From Chryseobacterium paridis (GTDB lineage Bacteria; Bacteroidota; Bacteroidia; Flavobacteriales; Weeksellaceae): a stretch of 64,000 nucleotides of DNA. A program made the position numbers and the translations under genes. This document shows, one piece after another, positions 36,124 to 43,336 of this stretch. The stretch covers positions 2,403,390 to 2,467,389 of the forward strand of contig NZ_JAENHK010000010.1 in NCBI RefSeq assembly GCF_016595215.1. The letters run 5' to 3'. The notes beneath the pieces are model-generated. The model saw nothing but the letters and a program-made list of their open reading frames with translations. It was not told where the DNA came from and made no database searches. Within the stretch, counting starts at the first letter, position 1. Each line of letters starts with the position of its first letter.

Positions 36124-36184
36124 ACTCATTGTCAATCACTTATATAAAATAACAAACTTTAACAGTTATTTTAGATTAAAAAAA

Positions 36185-36213
36185 TTGATAGGGAATATTT
36201 TTTGATAACTTTG
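36185..36213 (+). promoter_or_regulatory. Promoter of the DUF937 gene (TTG-N18-TAACTTTG)
   Basis: TTG at 36185-36187 and TAACTTTG at 36206-36213 are separated by 18 bases, close to the Bacteroidota sigma-ABfr consensus. The start codon follows 30 bases after the box. Confidence 0.65.
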
Positions 36214-36243
36214 GTTTACTTAACAATTTAAATAAACACAAAC

Positions 36244-36894
36244 ATGAATCTAATCGATTTGCTTACGGGAAGTACAAGTAACCAGGTTGCAGAGCAGGCT
36301 GAGAACAAATTTGGAATCAGTAAAAATCAAATTATTGCTCTATTAGCTGTAGCAGCACCTCTAATTATTTCTTATCTGAGAAATAAGTCTCAAGATTCAA
36401 AAGAAGCTGAAGCTTTAAATAATGCTTTGGATAAAGATCATAATGGAAGTATTTTAGATGATTCTTCACAAGTTGAAGCAAGACAAGCAGAAGGCGGGTC
36501 AATCCTGAACCATGTTTTTGGTAATGACAAACAAAATGTGGAAAATCAGCTGTCTCAAAATACCGGAATTTCAATCGATAAAATCGGTCCGATTCTAGCC
36601 ATGCTAGCACCTGTTATTATGGGTTATATCGGAAAAGAAAAACAACAGAACAATGTGAGCGCTGGAGGTTTAGGAGATTTACTAGGTGGAATTCTTGGAA
36701 ATGCATCCAACCAAGCTCAGGCTCAACAATCAAGCCCACTCAATGACATCTTAGGAAGTGTACTTGGTGGTGGACAATCTCAATCTTCGGGAAATCCTTT
36801 AAATGATATTTTAGGAAGTGTTCTTGGAGGGGGACAGCAAAATCAACAACAAGGAGGACTAGGAGGAATTCTGGGAAGTATTTTTGGAAAATAA
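36244..36894 (+). CDS. DUF937 domain protein with Gly/Gln-rich repeat tail
   Basis: The 216-residue protein has two copies of the DUF937 helical unit: GISKNQIIALLAVAAPLIISYL (~24-45) and GISIDKIGPILAMLAPVIMGYI (~97-120). The hydrophobic helices look buried rather than membrane-spanning, since polar repeats surround them. The C-terminal ~75 residues are glycine-, glutamine- and asparagine-rich and repeat PLNDILGSVLGGGQ twice, followed by a related GGLGGILGSIFGK. DUF937 proteins (YidB-like) have no established function. It has a good promoter and terminator, so it is probably monocistronic. Confidence 0.82.
   Translation: MNLIDLLTGSTSNQVAEQAENKFGISKNQIIALLAVAAPLIISYLRNKSQDSKEAEALNNALDKDHNGSILDDSSQVEARQAEGGSILNHVFGNDKQNVENQLSQNTGISIDKIGPILAMLAPVIMGYIGKEKQQNNVSAGGLGDLLGGILGNASNQAQAQQSSPLNDILGSVLGGGQSQSSGNPLNDILGSVLGGGQQNQQQGGLGGILGSIFGK
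36735..36839 (+). repeat. 60-bp tandem coding repeat in the DUF937 gene
   Basis: Two copies (36735-36779 and 36795-36839), offset by exactly 60 bases, encode PLNDILGSVLGGGQ. Differences between copies are mostly synonymous. Confidence 0.8.
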
Positions 36895-36911
36895 TTTAAT
36901 TTGAAATACAG

Positions 36912-36944
36912 AAAAAGACCAAAGATTAATCTTTGGTCTTTTTT
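36912..36944 (+). terminator. Terminator after the DUF937 gene
   Basis: A perfect inverted repeat AAAAAGACCAAAGAT/ATCTTTGGTCTTTTT ends in a T run, 18 bases past the stop. It could also serve the convergent bTHX gene. Confidence 0.92.
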
Positions 36945-36950
36945 ATTTTC

Positions 36951-37070
36951 TTACTTCTTCGATTTCTCTTCTGAAGCTGCAATTAGTTTAGAGGCTTTCC
37001 TAGGTCTTCTTTTTCCATAGCTCCCATTATTAATTTTACCTCTTCTCGATTTTTTGTCTCCTTTTCCCAT
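36951..37070 (-). CDS. 30S ribosomal protein bTHX (39 aa)
   Basis: A 39-codon minus-strand gene encodes MGKGDKKSRRGKINNGSYGK, then RRPRKASKLIAASEEKSKK. The N-terminus M-G-K-G-D-x-K-x-R-R-G-K-I and the Y-G-K-x-R-P-R-K core are the signature of the small basic ribosomal protein THX, which sits in the head of the 30S subunit in Thermus and occurs widely in Bacteroidota. Eighteen of 39 residues are Lys, Arg or polar Ser, as expected for an rRNA-binding peptide. It is convergent with the DUF937 gene and easily missed because of its size. Confidence 0.88.
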   Translation of the reverse strand: MGKGDKKSRRGKINNGSYGKRRPRKASKLIAASEEKSKK

Positions 37071-37313
37071 AGTAATAATTATTTGTTGATATGTACTAAA
37101 GTAAGAAATCTTAACAAAAACAGAGGAACTTCAGATGTTAAAATTTTTATAAATCTAAACTTTAGCCATCTCCATTTTCCATTTTAAATAAAATAAAAGT
37201 TGCAATTGTATTAGGATTTCTCTACACGAATTGAAATACAAATAGCTAAAAGAAAAACAGGCTCTTACAGAATGAATAATTTTTCATGATTCAAAAAAAA
37301 ACACAACAATTAT

Positions 37314-37330
37314 TTATTGTATTACGATAA
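37314..37330. promoter_or_regulatory. 17-bp palindrome, candidate operator of the DUF2975/HTH pair
   Basis: TTATtGTAtTACgATAA is a palindrome of form TTATnGTAnTACnATAA, with seven paired positions on each side. It is centred 41 bases before the ATG of the DUF2975 gene, where a repressor would block the promoter. The downstream HTH protein is the obvious candidate ligand; that link is inference. Confidence 0.45.
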
Positions 37331-37362
37331 TTATTTATATATTTACAACAAAATATTACATC

Positions 37363-37956
37363 ATGAAATTATTAGGTAAAAAATCTATTTCGACAGCAAT
37401 AAGCTATGTCCTTTTCTTCTTGTTTATTTTCTTTGCATTTCATTTTATATATGAACTATTTGGATATGGAATTTCTTACTACAATTTAAAAACAGGAAGT
37501 CATATTTTTTCGGAAACTTTTTATGCTGGGGACACAATCAGCTGGGGAGAAAGTATTCCTGGTAAAGATCATCTATTTTTCAGGTTTAAATATCCTTTTA
37601 CTGATACCCAGATGCTAACAGGACTATTTAATTTTAAAATGTTCCTGAATAATTTACTCCAAATTACCTTTGTTACTCTATTCTTCTTTTCAACTTATAA
37701 AATTTTCAATGGTATGAGTAAGAACGTACTTTTTAATCCCGAGGTCATTAAATGGCTAAAAAGGTTTTCCTTACTGAACATCATTTACGTTCCTTTATTA
37801 ATTTTGAATTGGGTTTATAATTTTACCCCACAGCTTAACCTCAGTATTCTCTTAACATCATTTACTTTCTTATTCCTTGGAACGATGGTATATTTTATCG
37901 TTGAATTTTTCAAAAAAGGACTGGAACTTCAACAACAAGCCGATTTAACCATTTAA
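37363..37956 (+). CDS. DUF2975 family membrane protein
   Basis: The 197-residue protein has four hydrophobic segments (residues ~10-30, 90-110, 135-160, 168-185), with a ~55-residue loop after the first. This layout and the pairing with a tiny Cro/C1-type regulator three bases downstream are typical of DUF2975 loci. The function of the family is not known. Pairs of this kind look like a membrane protein with its own regulator. The palindrome at 37314-37330 lies in the promoter region. A good -7 box is not seen; TATATTTA lies close by. Confidence 0.78.
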   Translation: MKLLGKKSISTAISYVLFFLFIFFAFHFIYELFGYGISYYNLKTGSHIFSETFYAGDTISWGESIPGKDHLFFRFKYPFTDTQMLTGLFNFKMFLNNLLQITFVTLFFFSTYKIFNGMSKNVLFNPEVIKWLKRFSLLNIIYVPLLILNWVYNFTPQLNLSILLTSFTFLFLGTMVYFIVEFFKKGLELQQQADLTI

Positions 37957-37959
37957 AAT

Positions 37960-38166
37960 ATGCCAATTATCATTAACGTTGACGTCATGCTTGCAAAACG
38001 CAAAATGCAGTCACAAGAACTTGCTGAAAAAATCGGCATTACACAAGCTAATCTTTCTATTCTTAAGACGGGAAAGGCAAAAGCTTTAAAAATTACCACT
38101 CTGGAAGCAATCTGCAATGCATTGGATTGCCAGCCGGGAGACATTCTAGAGTTTGTAAAAGAATAA
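37960..38166 (+). CDS. Small Cro/C1-type HTH transcriptional regulator
   Basis: The 68-residue protein is a single XRE-family helix-turn-helix domain. It has IINVDVMLAKRKMQSQELAE, the recognition region KIGITQANLSILKTGKAKAL and the closing CNALDCQPGDILEFVKE. It resembles YozG-like regulators found beside DUF2975 genes. Its start lies 3 bases after the DUF2975 stop, so it is co-transcribed and probably translationally coupled. It likely represses its own operon, perhaps through the palindrome upstream. No sensor domain is present, so any signal must come from a partner such as the membrane protein. Confidence 0.9.
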   Translation: MPIIINVDVMLAKRKMQSQELAEKIGITQANLSILKTGKAKALKITTLEAICNALDCQPGDILEFVKE

Positions 38167-38248
38167 TTCATTAAATACATTTCGTCATTTATAACAAATA
38201 GTAAATATTTTACACAATTTCTAAAACTGAAATTCAAATCTTAGTAAA

Positions 38249-38275
38249 TTGTATCAAAAAAATAAATTAACTTTG
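38249..38275 (+). promoter_or_regulatory. Candidate promoter of the ankyrin-repeat gene (TTG-N16-TAACTTTG)
   Basis: TTG at 38249-38251 and TAACTTTG at 38268-38275 lie 16 bases apart, slightly short of ideal. The ATG follows 23 bases later. Confidence 0.5.
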
Positions 38276-38298
38276 TGTATTCTTAAAATAAAATTTTC

Positions 38299-38736
38299 AT
38301 GAAAAAAATAATCTCTACTGCATTAATTTTCTCAATTTCTATTTTTGCTAATTCATTATTCGCACAGCAAATTACAAGTGAGCAAATGAAAGCATTCCAA
38401 TCAGACAATATTGCTGCTTTCAAAACTGTTTTTGCAAAAACAGATTATAACAAGTGTTTTGCCACAAAAGAAAATTCTTACTCTCCCCTCTCATTGAGTA
38501 TAAAATATGACAATAAAAATATTTTTAATTATTTACTTTCCAATAGCGCAGATGTAAATAAAGAATGTGATAATCAGACTCCATTAATGGTTGCCGCAAG
38601 ATATGGAAAGGCAGATCCTGCCAGATCCTTACTGACTCTAGGGGCTAACAAAGACACAAAAAATAAAAAAGGAGAAACTGCAAAAGATTTTTCCATTAAA
38701 TACAAGCAGACTGCTCTTACGGAAATTTTAAAATAA
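38299..38736 (+). CDS. Exported ankyrin-repeat protein
   Basis: The 145-residue protein has a signal peptide (ends LFAQQ) and two to three ankyrin repeats. YSPLSLSIKYDNKNIFNYLLSNSADVNKECDNQTPLMVAARYGKAD shows the pattern, followed by RSLLTLGANKDTKNKKGETAKD. Ankyrin repeats mediate protein-protein contact, and exported examples in bacteria are often inhibitors or partners of envelope enzymes. The partner is unknown. A terminator follows, so the gene stands alone before aspS. Confidence 0.85.
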   Translation: MKKIISTALIFSISIFANSLFAQQITSEQMKAFQSDNIAAFKTVFAKTDYNKCFATKENSYSPLSLSIKYDNKNIFNYLLSNSADVNKECDNQTPLMVAARYGKADPARSLLTLGANKDTKNKKGETAKDFSIKYKQTALTEILK

Positions 38737-38755
38737 AATATTCTAAATAAAATCA

Positions 38756-38780
38756 AAAACTTCCTTTCGGAAGTTTTTTT
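38756..38780 (+). terminator. Terminator after the ankyrin-repeat gene
   Basis: AAAAACTTCC, loop TTTC, GGAAGTTTTTTT forms a compact hairpin with a T run, 20 bases past the stop codon. Confidence 0.92.
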
Positions 38781-38804
38781 TATTTATAAGACCTTCAAAA
38801 AACT

Positions 38805-38812
38805 TATCTTTG
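38805..38812 (+). promoter_or_regulatory. -7 promoter box of aspS
   Basis: TATCTTTG followed by CAC is the textbook Flavobacteriia -7 element. The leader before aspS would be about 60 bases. I saw no riboswitch or T-box structure in it. Confidence 0.55.
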
Positions 38813-38876
38813 CACTTTAAAATTCAGACCATAATAAGGCTGATATCAAAAGTATAATATCTAACATCTAAAACAA

Positions 38877-40631
38877 ATGTTTCGATCGCACACAAACGGA
38901 GAATTATCTCTAAAAAATCTTAATGAAGAAGTTACACTTTCCGGATGGGTACAAACTATCCGTGATAAAGGATTTATGATTTGGATAGATCTTCGAGATC
39001 GTTACGGAATTACTCAGCTTGTTTTTGATCAGGATCGTTCTTCTGCTCAATTGATGGAAGAAGCCAAGAAGCTGGGCCGTGAATTTGTGATTCAGGTTAA
39101 AGGAAAAGTAATTGAGAGAGTAAGTAAAAATCCCAATATTCCAACTGGAGAAATTGAAATTTTAGTTGAAACCTTGACAGTTCTTAATGATTCTCAACTT
39201 CCCCCTTTTACGATTGAAGATGAAACAGATGGTGGTGAGGAATTAAGAATGAAATACCGTTACCTGGATATCAGAAGAAATCCGGTAAAGGATAAATTGA
39301 TCTTCCGTCATAAAATGGCGCAGAAAGTAAGAAATTATCTTTCAGAAGAAGGATTTATTGAGGTAGAAACACCTGTCTTGATTAAATCTACTCCTGAAGG
39401 AGCAAGAGACTTTGTGGTTCCAAGCAGAATGAATCCTGGGCAGTTTTATGCATTACCTCAATCTCCACAAACTTTCAAACAACTATTGATGGTAGGTGGA
39501 ATGGACAAGTATTTCCAAATTGTGAAATGTTTCCGTGATGAGGATTTAAGAGCAGACAGACAACCGGAATTCACACAAATTGACTGTGAGATGGCTTTTG
39601 TAGAACAGGAAGATGTAATGAATGTATTCGAAGGAATGACTAAAACCCTGATCAAAGATATTACAGGTCAGGAGTTTGGAGCTTTCCCAAGAATGACTTT
39701 TGCAGAAGCAATGCAAAAATACGGAAATGACAAACCAGATATCCGTTTCGGAATGGAGTTCGTGGAATTAAACGAGCTTGTAAAAGGAAAGGATTTCAAA
39801 ATATTTGATGATGCAGAATTAGTAGTTGGAATCAATGTTGAAGGTTGTGCAGACTACACAAGAAAGCAAATCGACGAATTGGTAGATTGGGTAAAGCGTC
39901 CACAAATTGGAGCTTCAGGAATGGTTTGGGCTAAATTCCAGAATGATGGAGTAAAAACATCTTCTGTTAACAAATTCTACAATGAAGAAGATTTATCTAA
40001 AATCATCGAGAAATTTGGAGCAAAAGAAGGAGATTTAATGCTTATCCTTTCAGGAAATGAGAACAAAGTGAGAGCTCAGCTTTCGGCATTAAGAATGGAG
40101 CTTGGAAATCGTTTAGGATTAAGAAAAGGAAATGTATTTGCTCCTCTTTGGGTGGTTGACTTCCCACTATTGGAATTTGACGAAGAAACTCAGAGATATC
40201 ATGCGATGCACCATCCTTTCACATCTCCTAAACCGGAAGATATTCATTTGTTAGAAACCGATCCAGGTAAAGCAAGAGCCAATGCCTACGATATGGTTCT
40301 TAACGGAAACGAAATCGGTGGAGGATCTATCAGAATTTTTGACAAAGATCTTCAATCTAAAATGTTTGACTTATTAGGATTTTCAAAAGAAGAAGCAGAA
40401 GCTCAATTCGGGTTCCTGATGAATGCATTCAAATATGGTGCACCTCCTCATGGTGGTTTAGCTTTCGGATTTGACCGTTTGGTTGCAATCCTTGATGGAA
40501 ATGAAGTGATCAGAGATTATATCGCATTCCCTAAAAATAATTCAGGACGTGACGTGATGATTGATGCTCCAGCGTCCATCGCAGATGCACAGCTTGACGA
40601 GTTGGAATTACAATTGAATTTAAAAGCATAA
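38877..40631 (+). CDS. aspS: Aspartyl-tRNA synthetase
   Basis: The 584-residue class II synthetase has the usual bacterial length. An N-terminal OB-fold binds the anticodon ([21 protein letters not shown]). Class II motifs are visible: motif 1 around [20 protein letters not shown], motif 2 [21 protein letters not shown], and motif 3 in [16 protein letters not shown] bacterial GAD insertion domain lies between. The phylum usually also carries GatCAB, so whether this enzyme is discriminating for tRNA-Asp cannot be told here. It is flanked by its own promoter and terminator. Confidence 0.97.
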   Translation: MFRSHTNGELSLKNLNEEVTLSGWVQTIRDKGFMIWIDLRDRYGITQLVFDQDRSSAQLMEEAKKLGREFVIQVKGKVIERVSKNPNIPTGEIEILVETLTVLNDSQLPPFTIEDETDGGEELRMKYRYLDIRRNPVKDKLIFRHKMAQKVRNYLSEEGFIEVETPVLIKSTPEGARDFVVPSRMNPGQFYALPQSPQTFKQLLMVGGMDKYFQIVKCFRDEDLRADRQPEFTQIDCEMAFVEQEDVMNVFEGMTKTLIKDITGQEFGAFPRMTFAEAMQKYGNDKPDIRFGMEFVELNELVKGKDFKIFDDAELVVGINVEGCADYTRKQIDELVDWVKRPQIGASGMVWAKFQNDGVKTSSVNKFYNEEDLSKIIEKFGAKEGDLMLILSGNENKVRAQLSALRMELGNRLGLRKGNVFAPLWVVDFPLLEFDEETQRYHAMHHPFTSPKPEDIHLLETDPGKARANAYDMVLNGNEIGGGSIRIFDKDLQSKMFDLLGFSKEEAEAQFGFLMNAFKYGAPPHGGLAFGFDRLVAILDGNEVIRDYIAFPKNNSGRDVMIDAPASIADAQLDELELQLNLKA

Positions 40632-40635
40632 ATTT

Positions 40636-40664
40636 AAAGCGAGGTTTTTCACCTCGCTTTTTTT
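40636..40664 (+). terminator. Terminator after aspS
   Basis: AAAGCGAGGT, short loop, ACCTCGCTTTTTTT lies 4 bases beyond the stop codon. Confidence 0.92.
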
Positions 40665-40674
40665 ATTTCTAAAT

Positions 40675-40902
40675 ATGAGAAAAGAAGAACTTGTCAATTT
40701 TATAGATAATCTCAGAAAAGATTTCATTGAAAATAGAGAACAATGGGAAAATAAAACTATTGAAGATTATTTGGAAGCAATGTCCCGCTATATTGAAGAT
40801 ATTGATGGATACTACAAAAATACAAATCAGAATATAAATTTAGAGAAAGTAAATTGGAAGGTCTTCTCAGATATTTTGAAAGGTAGTAGTATCTATGAAT
40901 AA
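40675..40902 (+). CDS. Small acidic protein, DUF7660-like
   Basis: The 75-residue soluble protein is rich in Glu, Asp and Asn, with the pattern WENKTIEDYLEAMSRYIEDIDGYY followed by a C-terminal W-x-x-F-x-D-I-L-K-x-(x)-x-I-Y-E. I associate this with DUF7660, a family of small proteins common in Bacteroidota and often found near toxin/immunity genes, but no partner toxin is visible here. Its start follows the aspS terminator by only 10 bases, so its own promoter is not evident. Confidence 0.65.
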   Translation: MRKEELVNFIDNLRKDFIENREQWENKTIEDYLEAMSRYIEDIDGYYKNTNQNINLEKVNWKVFSDILKGSSIYE

Positions 40903-40958
40903 ATACAGCTATTTAATCTCATATAAATCTAAAAACCACTACAAGATTCTTATTCATT

Positions 40959-41732
40959 CTATAAGTAATTATTCTGCACCAACCACGCAGTAATTCTTTT
41001 AAGCGTAAGTAAATTAGGATCTATAACAGATGACAGAGAACTTACTTTATCCTTCTGTGGGATAGAAACTACTTTTCGTACCTTATCACGAGCAGTAAAT
41101 AGTTCAAAGTTTTGAGCATTGTTTCCTCCGGCAAAACTTACTTTAGCTACCATAACACCATCAGGAACAAAAAACTCATAAGAATCCTGCCCGCCCATAT
41201 TTCCAGTAGAAGTAAAAAAGCCTATCATTTCTCCTCCCTGTTCAATGGATTTTGTTTCCTTCAATTCGATTGGCCAATTTTTATTCCTTGACACTAAAGT
41301 ATAATTTACGGTCGTTCGTGGTGACACACCTTTTGAAGCTATTAATTCTGTCACTTTATCTGCGTTAAGATTGTTCCCATCAATGATTCCTCCTTTACCG
41401 ATTAAGTTTACGAATCCCTTCTCCATACCTAATGTCGATAGTTTAAAAATTCCAACCTGATTAGTTGGCAAAAATGTAAAACGATAGTACATGCTTGCAT
41501 TGTCATTTTTATCACCTTCAAATTCTGTACTTAATACTGCAATCACTAATTTTTGGCCATCCATCGAATAAAGATCAAAATTTTTAGTAAGCCCAAAATT
41601 TTGTTTCTGCACTTGAACTTTACCAATCTTATCGCCATCTACAGCAATAATATTATTCTTGTATTCAATTTTCTGTGCAGATAAAAAGATGTTTACCCCC
41701 AGTAAACATATAAAAGTAAATATAGTCTTCAT
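40959..41732 (-). CDS. Exported protein of unknown function
   Basis: The 257-residue protein has a signal peptide (MKTIFTFICLLGVNIFLSAQ) and a soluble beta-rich mature part without Cys motifs or lipobox. The sequence (IIAVDGDKIGKVQVQKQNFG, YYRFTFLPTNQVGIFKLSTLGM, NYTLVSRNKNWPIELKETKS) resembles periplasmic proteins that are widespread and uncharacterised in Chryseobacterium. It lacks a T9SS tail, so the periplasm or outer membrane inner face is its likely site. It is divergent from ku over 145 bases. Confidence 0.72.
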   Translation of the reverse strand: MKTIFTFICLLGVNIFLSAQKIEYKNNIIAVDGDKIGKVQVQKQNFGLTKNFDLYSMDGQKLVIAVLSTEFEGDKNDNASMYYRFTFLPTNQVGIFKLSTLGMEKGFVNLIGKGGIIDGNNLNADKVTELIASKGVSPRTTVNYTLVSRNKNWPIELKETKSIEQGGEMIGFFTSTGNMGGQDSYEFFVPDGVMVAKVSFAGGNNAQNFELFTARDKVRKVVSIPQKDKVSSLSSVIDPNLLTLKRITAWLVQNNYL

Positions 41733-41877
41733 TATTGGTTATTTATTTCGGCCCAAAATACAAATTATAAATTATCTATCGATCATTACCATCTCATTTA
41801 ATCAATTAAATACCTATATTTTATTAATATTTTTCACCCGGCACAATCATTGTACGTTATTAAACAAACATAGTACA

Positions 41878-42663
41878 ATGAAAGCAATTTGGAATGGTGC
41901 CATTGGCTTTGGACTAGTCAATATCCCTATTAAAATTTATTCCGCCACAGAAACCAGCAAATTGGATTTAGATATGCTTGATAAATCAGATTTTTCAAAC
42001 ATTAAATTCAAAAGGGTCAACGAAAAAACGGGAAAAGAAGTAAAATGGGAGAATATTGTAAAAGCCTATTTAATGGATGACAAATATGTCGTACTTGAAG
42101 ATGAAGATTATGAAGCAGCAAGTCCTGAAAAAAGCAAAATCCTTTCTATTGAACATTTTGTAAAAGAAGTTGAGGTTGACAGTGTTTATTTTGAAACTCC
42201 CTATTTTCTGGAACCACAAAAAAATGGTGAAAATGCATACAGACTTTTACTAAAAGCCTTGCAGGAAACCAAAATGGTTGGAATTGGGACCTTTGTTCTC
42301 CGTGAAAGTGAAGCAATTGGAATGGTTCGCCCTTACAGTGATGAAATATTAGTATTAAACCGCTTAAGGTTCGATCAGGAGATCAGAGATTATAAAGATC
42401 TAAAAATCCCAGCTAAAAAGGCTCCGAAGCCAGCAGAATTGAAAATGGCAAAAAGCCTTATTGAACAACTTTCTGAAACATTTGACCCAAGCGTTTACAA
42501 GGATACTTACTCTGAAGCTTTAATGAAAAGAATCAAACAAAAAGCAAAGGGTAAGAATATAAAGCATCAAAAAGCTGAACCTGCAAAAGAAGGCAAGGTT
42601 ATAGATCTCATGGCACAATTAAAAGCCAGTTTACAAAATTCAAAATCTAAAAATGCATCATAA
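41878..42663 (+). CDS. ku: Ku protein, non-homologous end joining
   Basis: The homodimeric DNA-end-binding protein recruits LigD in bacterial NHEJ. I place the start at MKAIWNGAIGFGLVNIPIKI, the canonical family beginning; the frame stays open for 219 bases further upstream but that part overlaps the divergent promoter region. Core Ku features follow: NIKFKRVNEKTGKEV, FVKEVEVDSVYFETPYFLEP, MVGIGTFVLRESEAIGMVRP and the C-terminal helical bridge ending in a lysine-rich tail. This gives 261 residues. Its stop codon overlaps the start of the downstream phosphoesterase gene by one base (TAATGG), so the NHEJ genes are one operon. Confidence 0.95.
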   Translation: MKAIWNGAIGFGLVNIPIKIYSATETSKLDLDMLDKSDFSNIKFKRVNEKTGKEVKWENIVKAYLMDDKYVVLEDEDYEAASPEKSKILSIEHFVKEVEVDSVYFETPYFLEPQKNGENAYRLLLKALQETKMVGIGTFVLRESEAIGMVRPYSDEILVLNRLRFDQEIRDYKDLKIPAKKAPKPAELKMAKSLIEQLSETFDPSVYKDTYSEALMKRIKQKAKGKNIKHQKAEPAKEGKVIDLMAQLKASLQNSKSKNAS

Positions 42664-43265
42664 TGGCTTTAAAAGATTATAACGAAAAACGAAAATTTGA
42701 CGAGACCAGCGAGCCTAAAGGGAAAACAAAAAAAAGTAAGGACAAACTTATTTTTGTTATTCAAAGGCATGCCGCATCACGTCTCCACTATGACTTTCGT
42801 TTAGAAATGGAAGGAGTCCTGAAAAGCTGGGCTGTTCCTAAAGGTCCTTCACTGGATCCAAAGGATAAACGGCTCGCTATGATGGTCGAAGATCACCCCT
42901 ATGATTACAAAGATTTCGAAGGGAATATTCCCGAGGGAAATTATGGTGCCGGTCAGGTAGAAATCTGGGATAGCGGTACCTATGAACCATTAGAAGAAAA
43001 CAGCAAACTGTCCGATGAAAAAGAGCTGTTAAAAGAATTGCATGCAGGATCATTGAAATTTATTCTCCATGGTAAAAAGCTGAAAGGTGAATTTGCTTTG
43101 GTTAAAATGAAAAATACTGAAGATAACTCCTGGTTATTAATAAAACATAATGATGATTTTGCAAAAACAAATTATGATGCTGAAGAAAACACGTCAGCAA
43201 AATCCTTGGTAACAAAATTTTTAGAGGAAAAAAAAAGCCTAAAAAGCAGCAAAAAGAAGTCATAA
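42663..43265 (+). CDS. ligD: LigD 3'-phosphoesterase (PE) domain, separated from the ligase part by a frame change
   Basis: The 200-residue product is a complete LigD-type phosphoesterase domain: FVIQRHAASRLHYDFRLEME, VLKSWAVPKGPSLDPKDKR, EDHPYDYKDFEGNIPEGNYG, and GEFALVKMKN ... SWLLIKHND. These residues trim 3' ends before joining. The frame stops at 43263 just after a lysine-rich linker. At 43228-43236 there is a run of nine A; a shift of -1 there (or a tenth A) would continue straight into the ligase-polymerase frame and give one 844-residue PE-LIG-POL LigD of ordinary length. It is therefore either half of a broken or slippage-expressed gene, or a sequence error. It is coupled to ku by a one-base overlap. 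Confidence 0.9.
   Translation: MALKDYNEKRKFDETSEPKGKTKKSKDKLIFVIQRHAASRLHYDFRLEMEGVLKSWAVPKGPSLDPKDKRLAMMVEDHPYDYKDFEGNIPEGNYGAGQVEIWDSGTYEPLEENSKLSDEKELLKELHAGSLKFILHGKKLKGEFALVKMKNTEDNSWLLIKHNDDFAKTNYDAEENTSAKSLVTKFLEEKKSLKSSKKKS
43228..43236 (+). other. A9 homopolymer at the ligD frame junction
   Basis: Nine consecutive A lie in the lysine-rich linker between the PE and ligase frames. The zero frame reads GAA AAA AAA AGC; the -1 frame reads through AAG CCT into the ligase ORF. Runs of this length allow RNA polymerase slippage, and A-AAA-AAA is also a slippery heptamer for ribosomes. Confidence 0.85.
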
Positions 43266-43336
43266 CTACAGAAACCAGGTTTCAAAACTTCAATGCCTTA
43301 ACTAATGAAAAGAAACTTGCATCTTTCATAAAACCT

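Noticed and set aside
37960-38166. Toxin-antitoxin reading of the HTH protein with DUF2975
   Set aside because: The partner is a four-helix membrane protein without toxin features, and this pairing is known as a regulator/membrane-protein module.
38877-38900. T-box or riboswitch leader before aspS
   Set aside because: The leader is only about 60 bases and shows no antiterminator or specifier structure.
40675-40902. Immunity-gene role for the DUF7660-like protein
   Set aside because: No toxin, polymorphic-toxin tail or secretion-system gene lies nearby.
41659-41877. Upstream extension of the ku frame by 73 codons
   Set aside because: It overlaps the divergent promoter region and the start of the exported-protein gene, and the canonical Ku N-terminus MKAIWNGAIGFGLVN begins at 41878.
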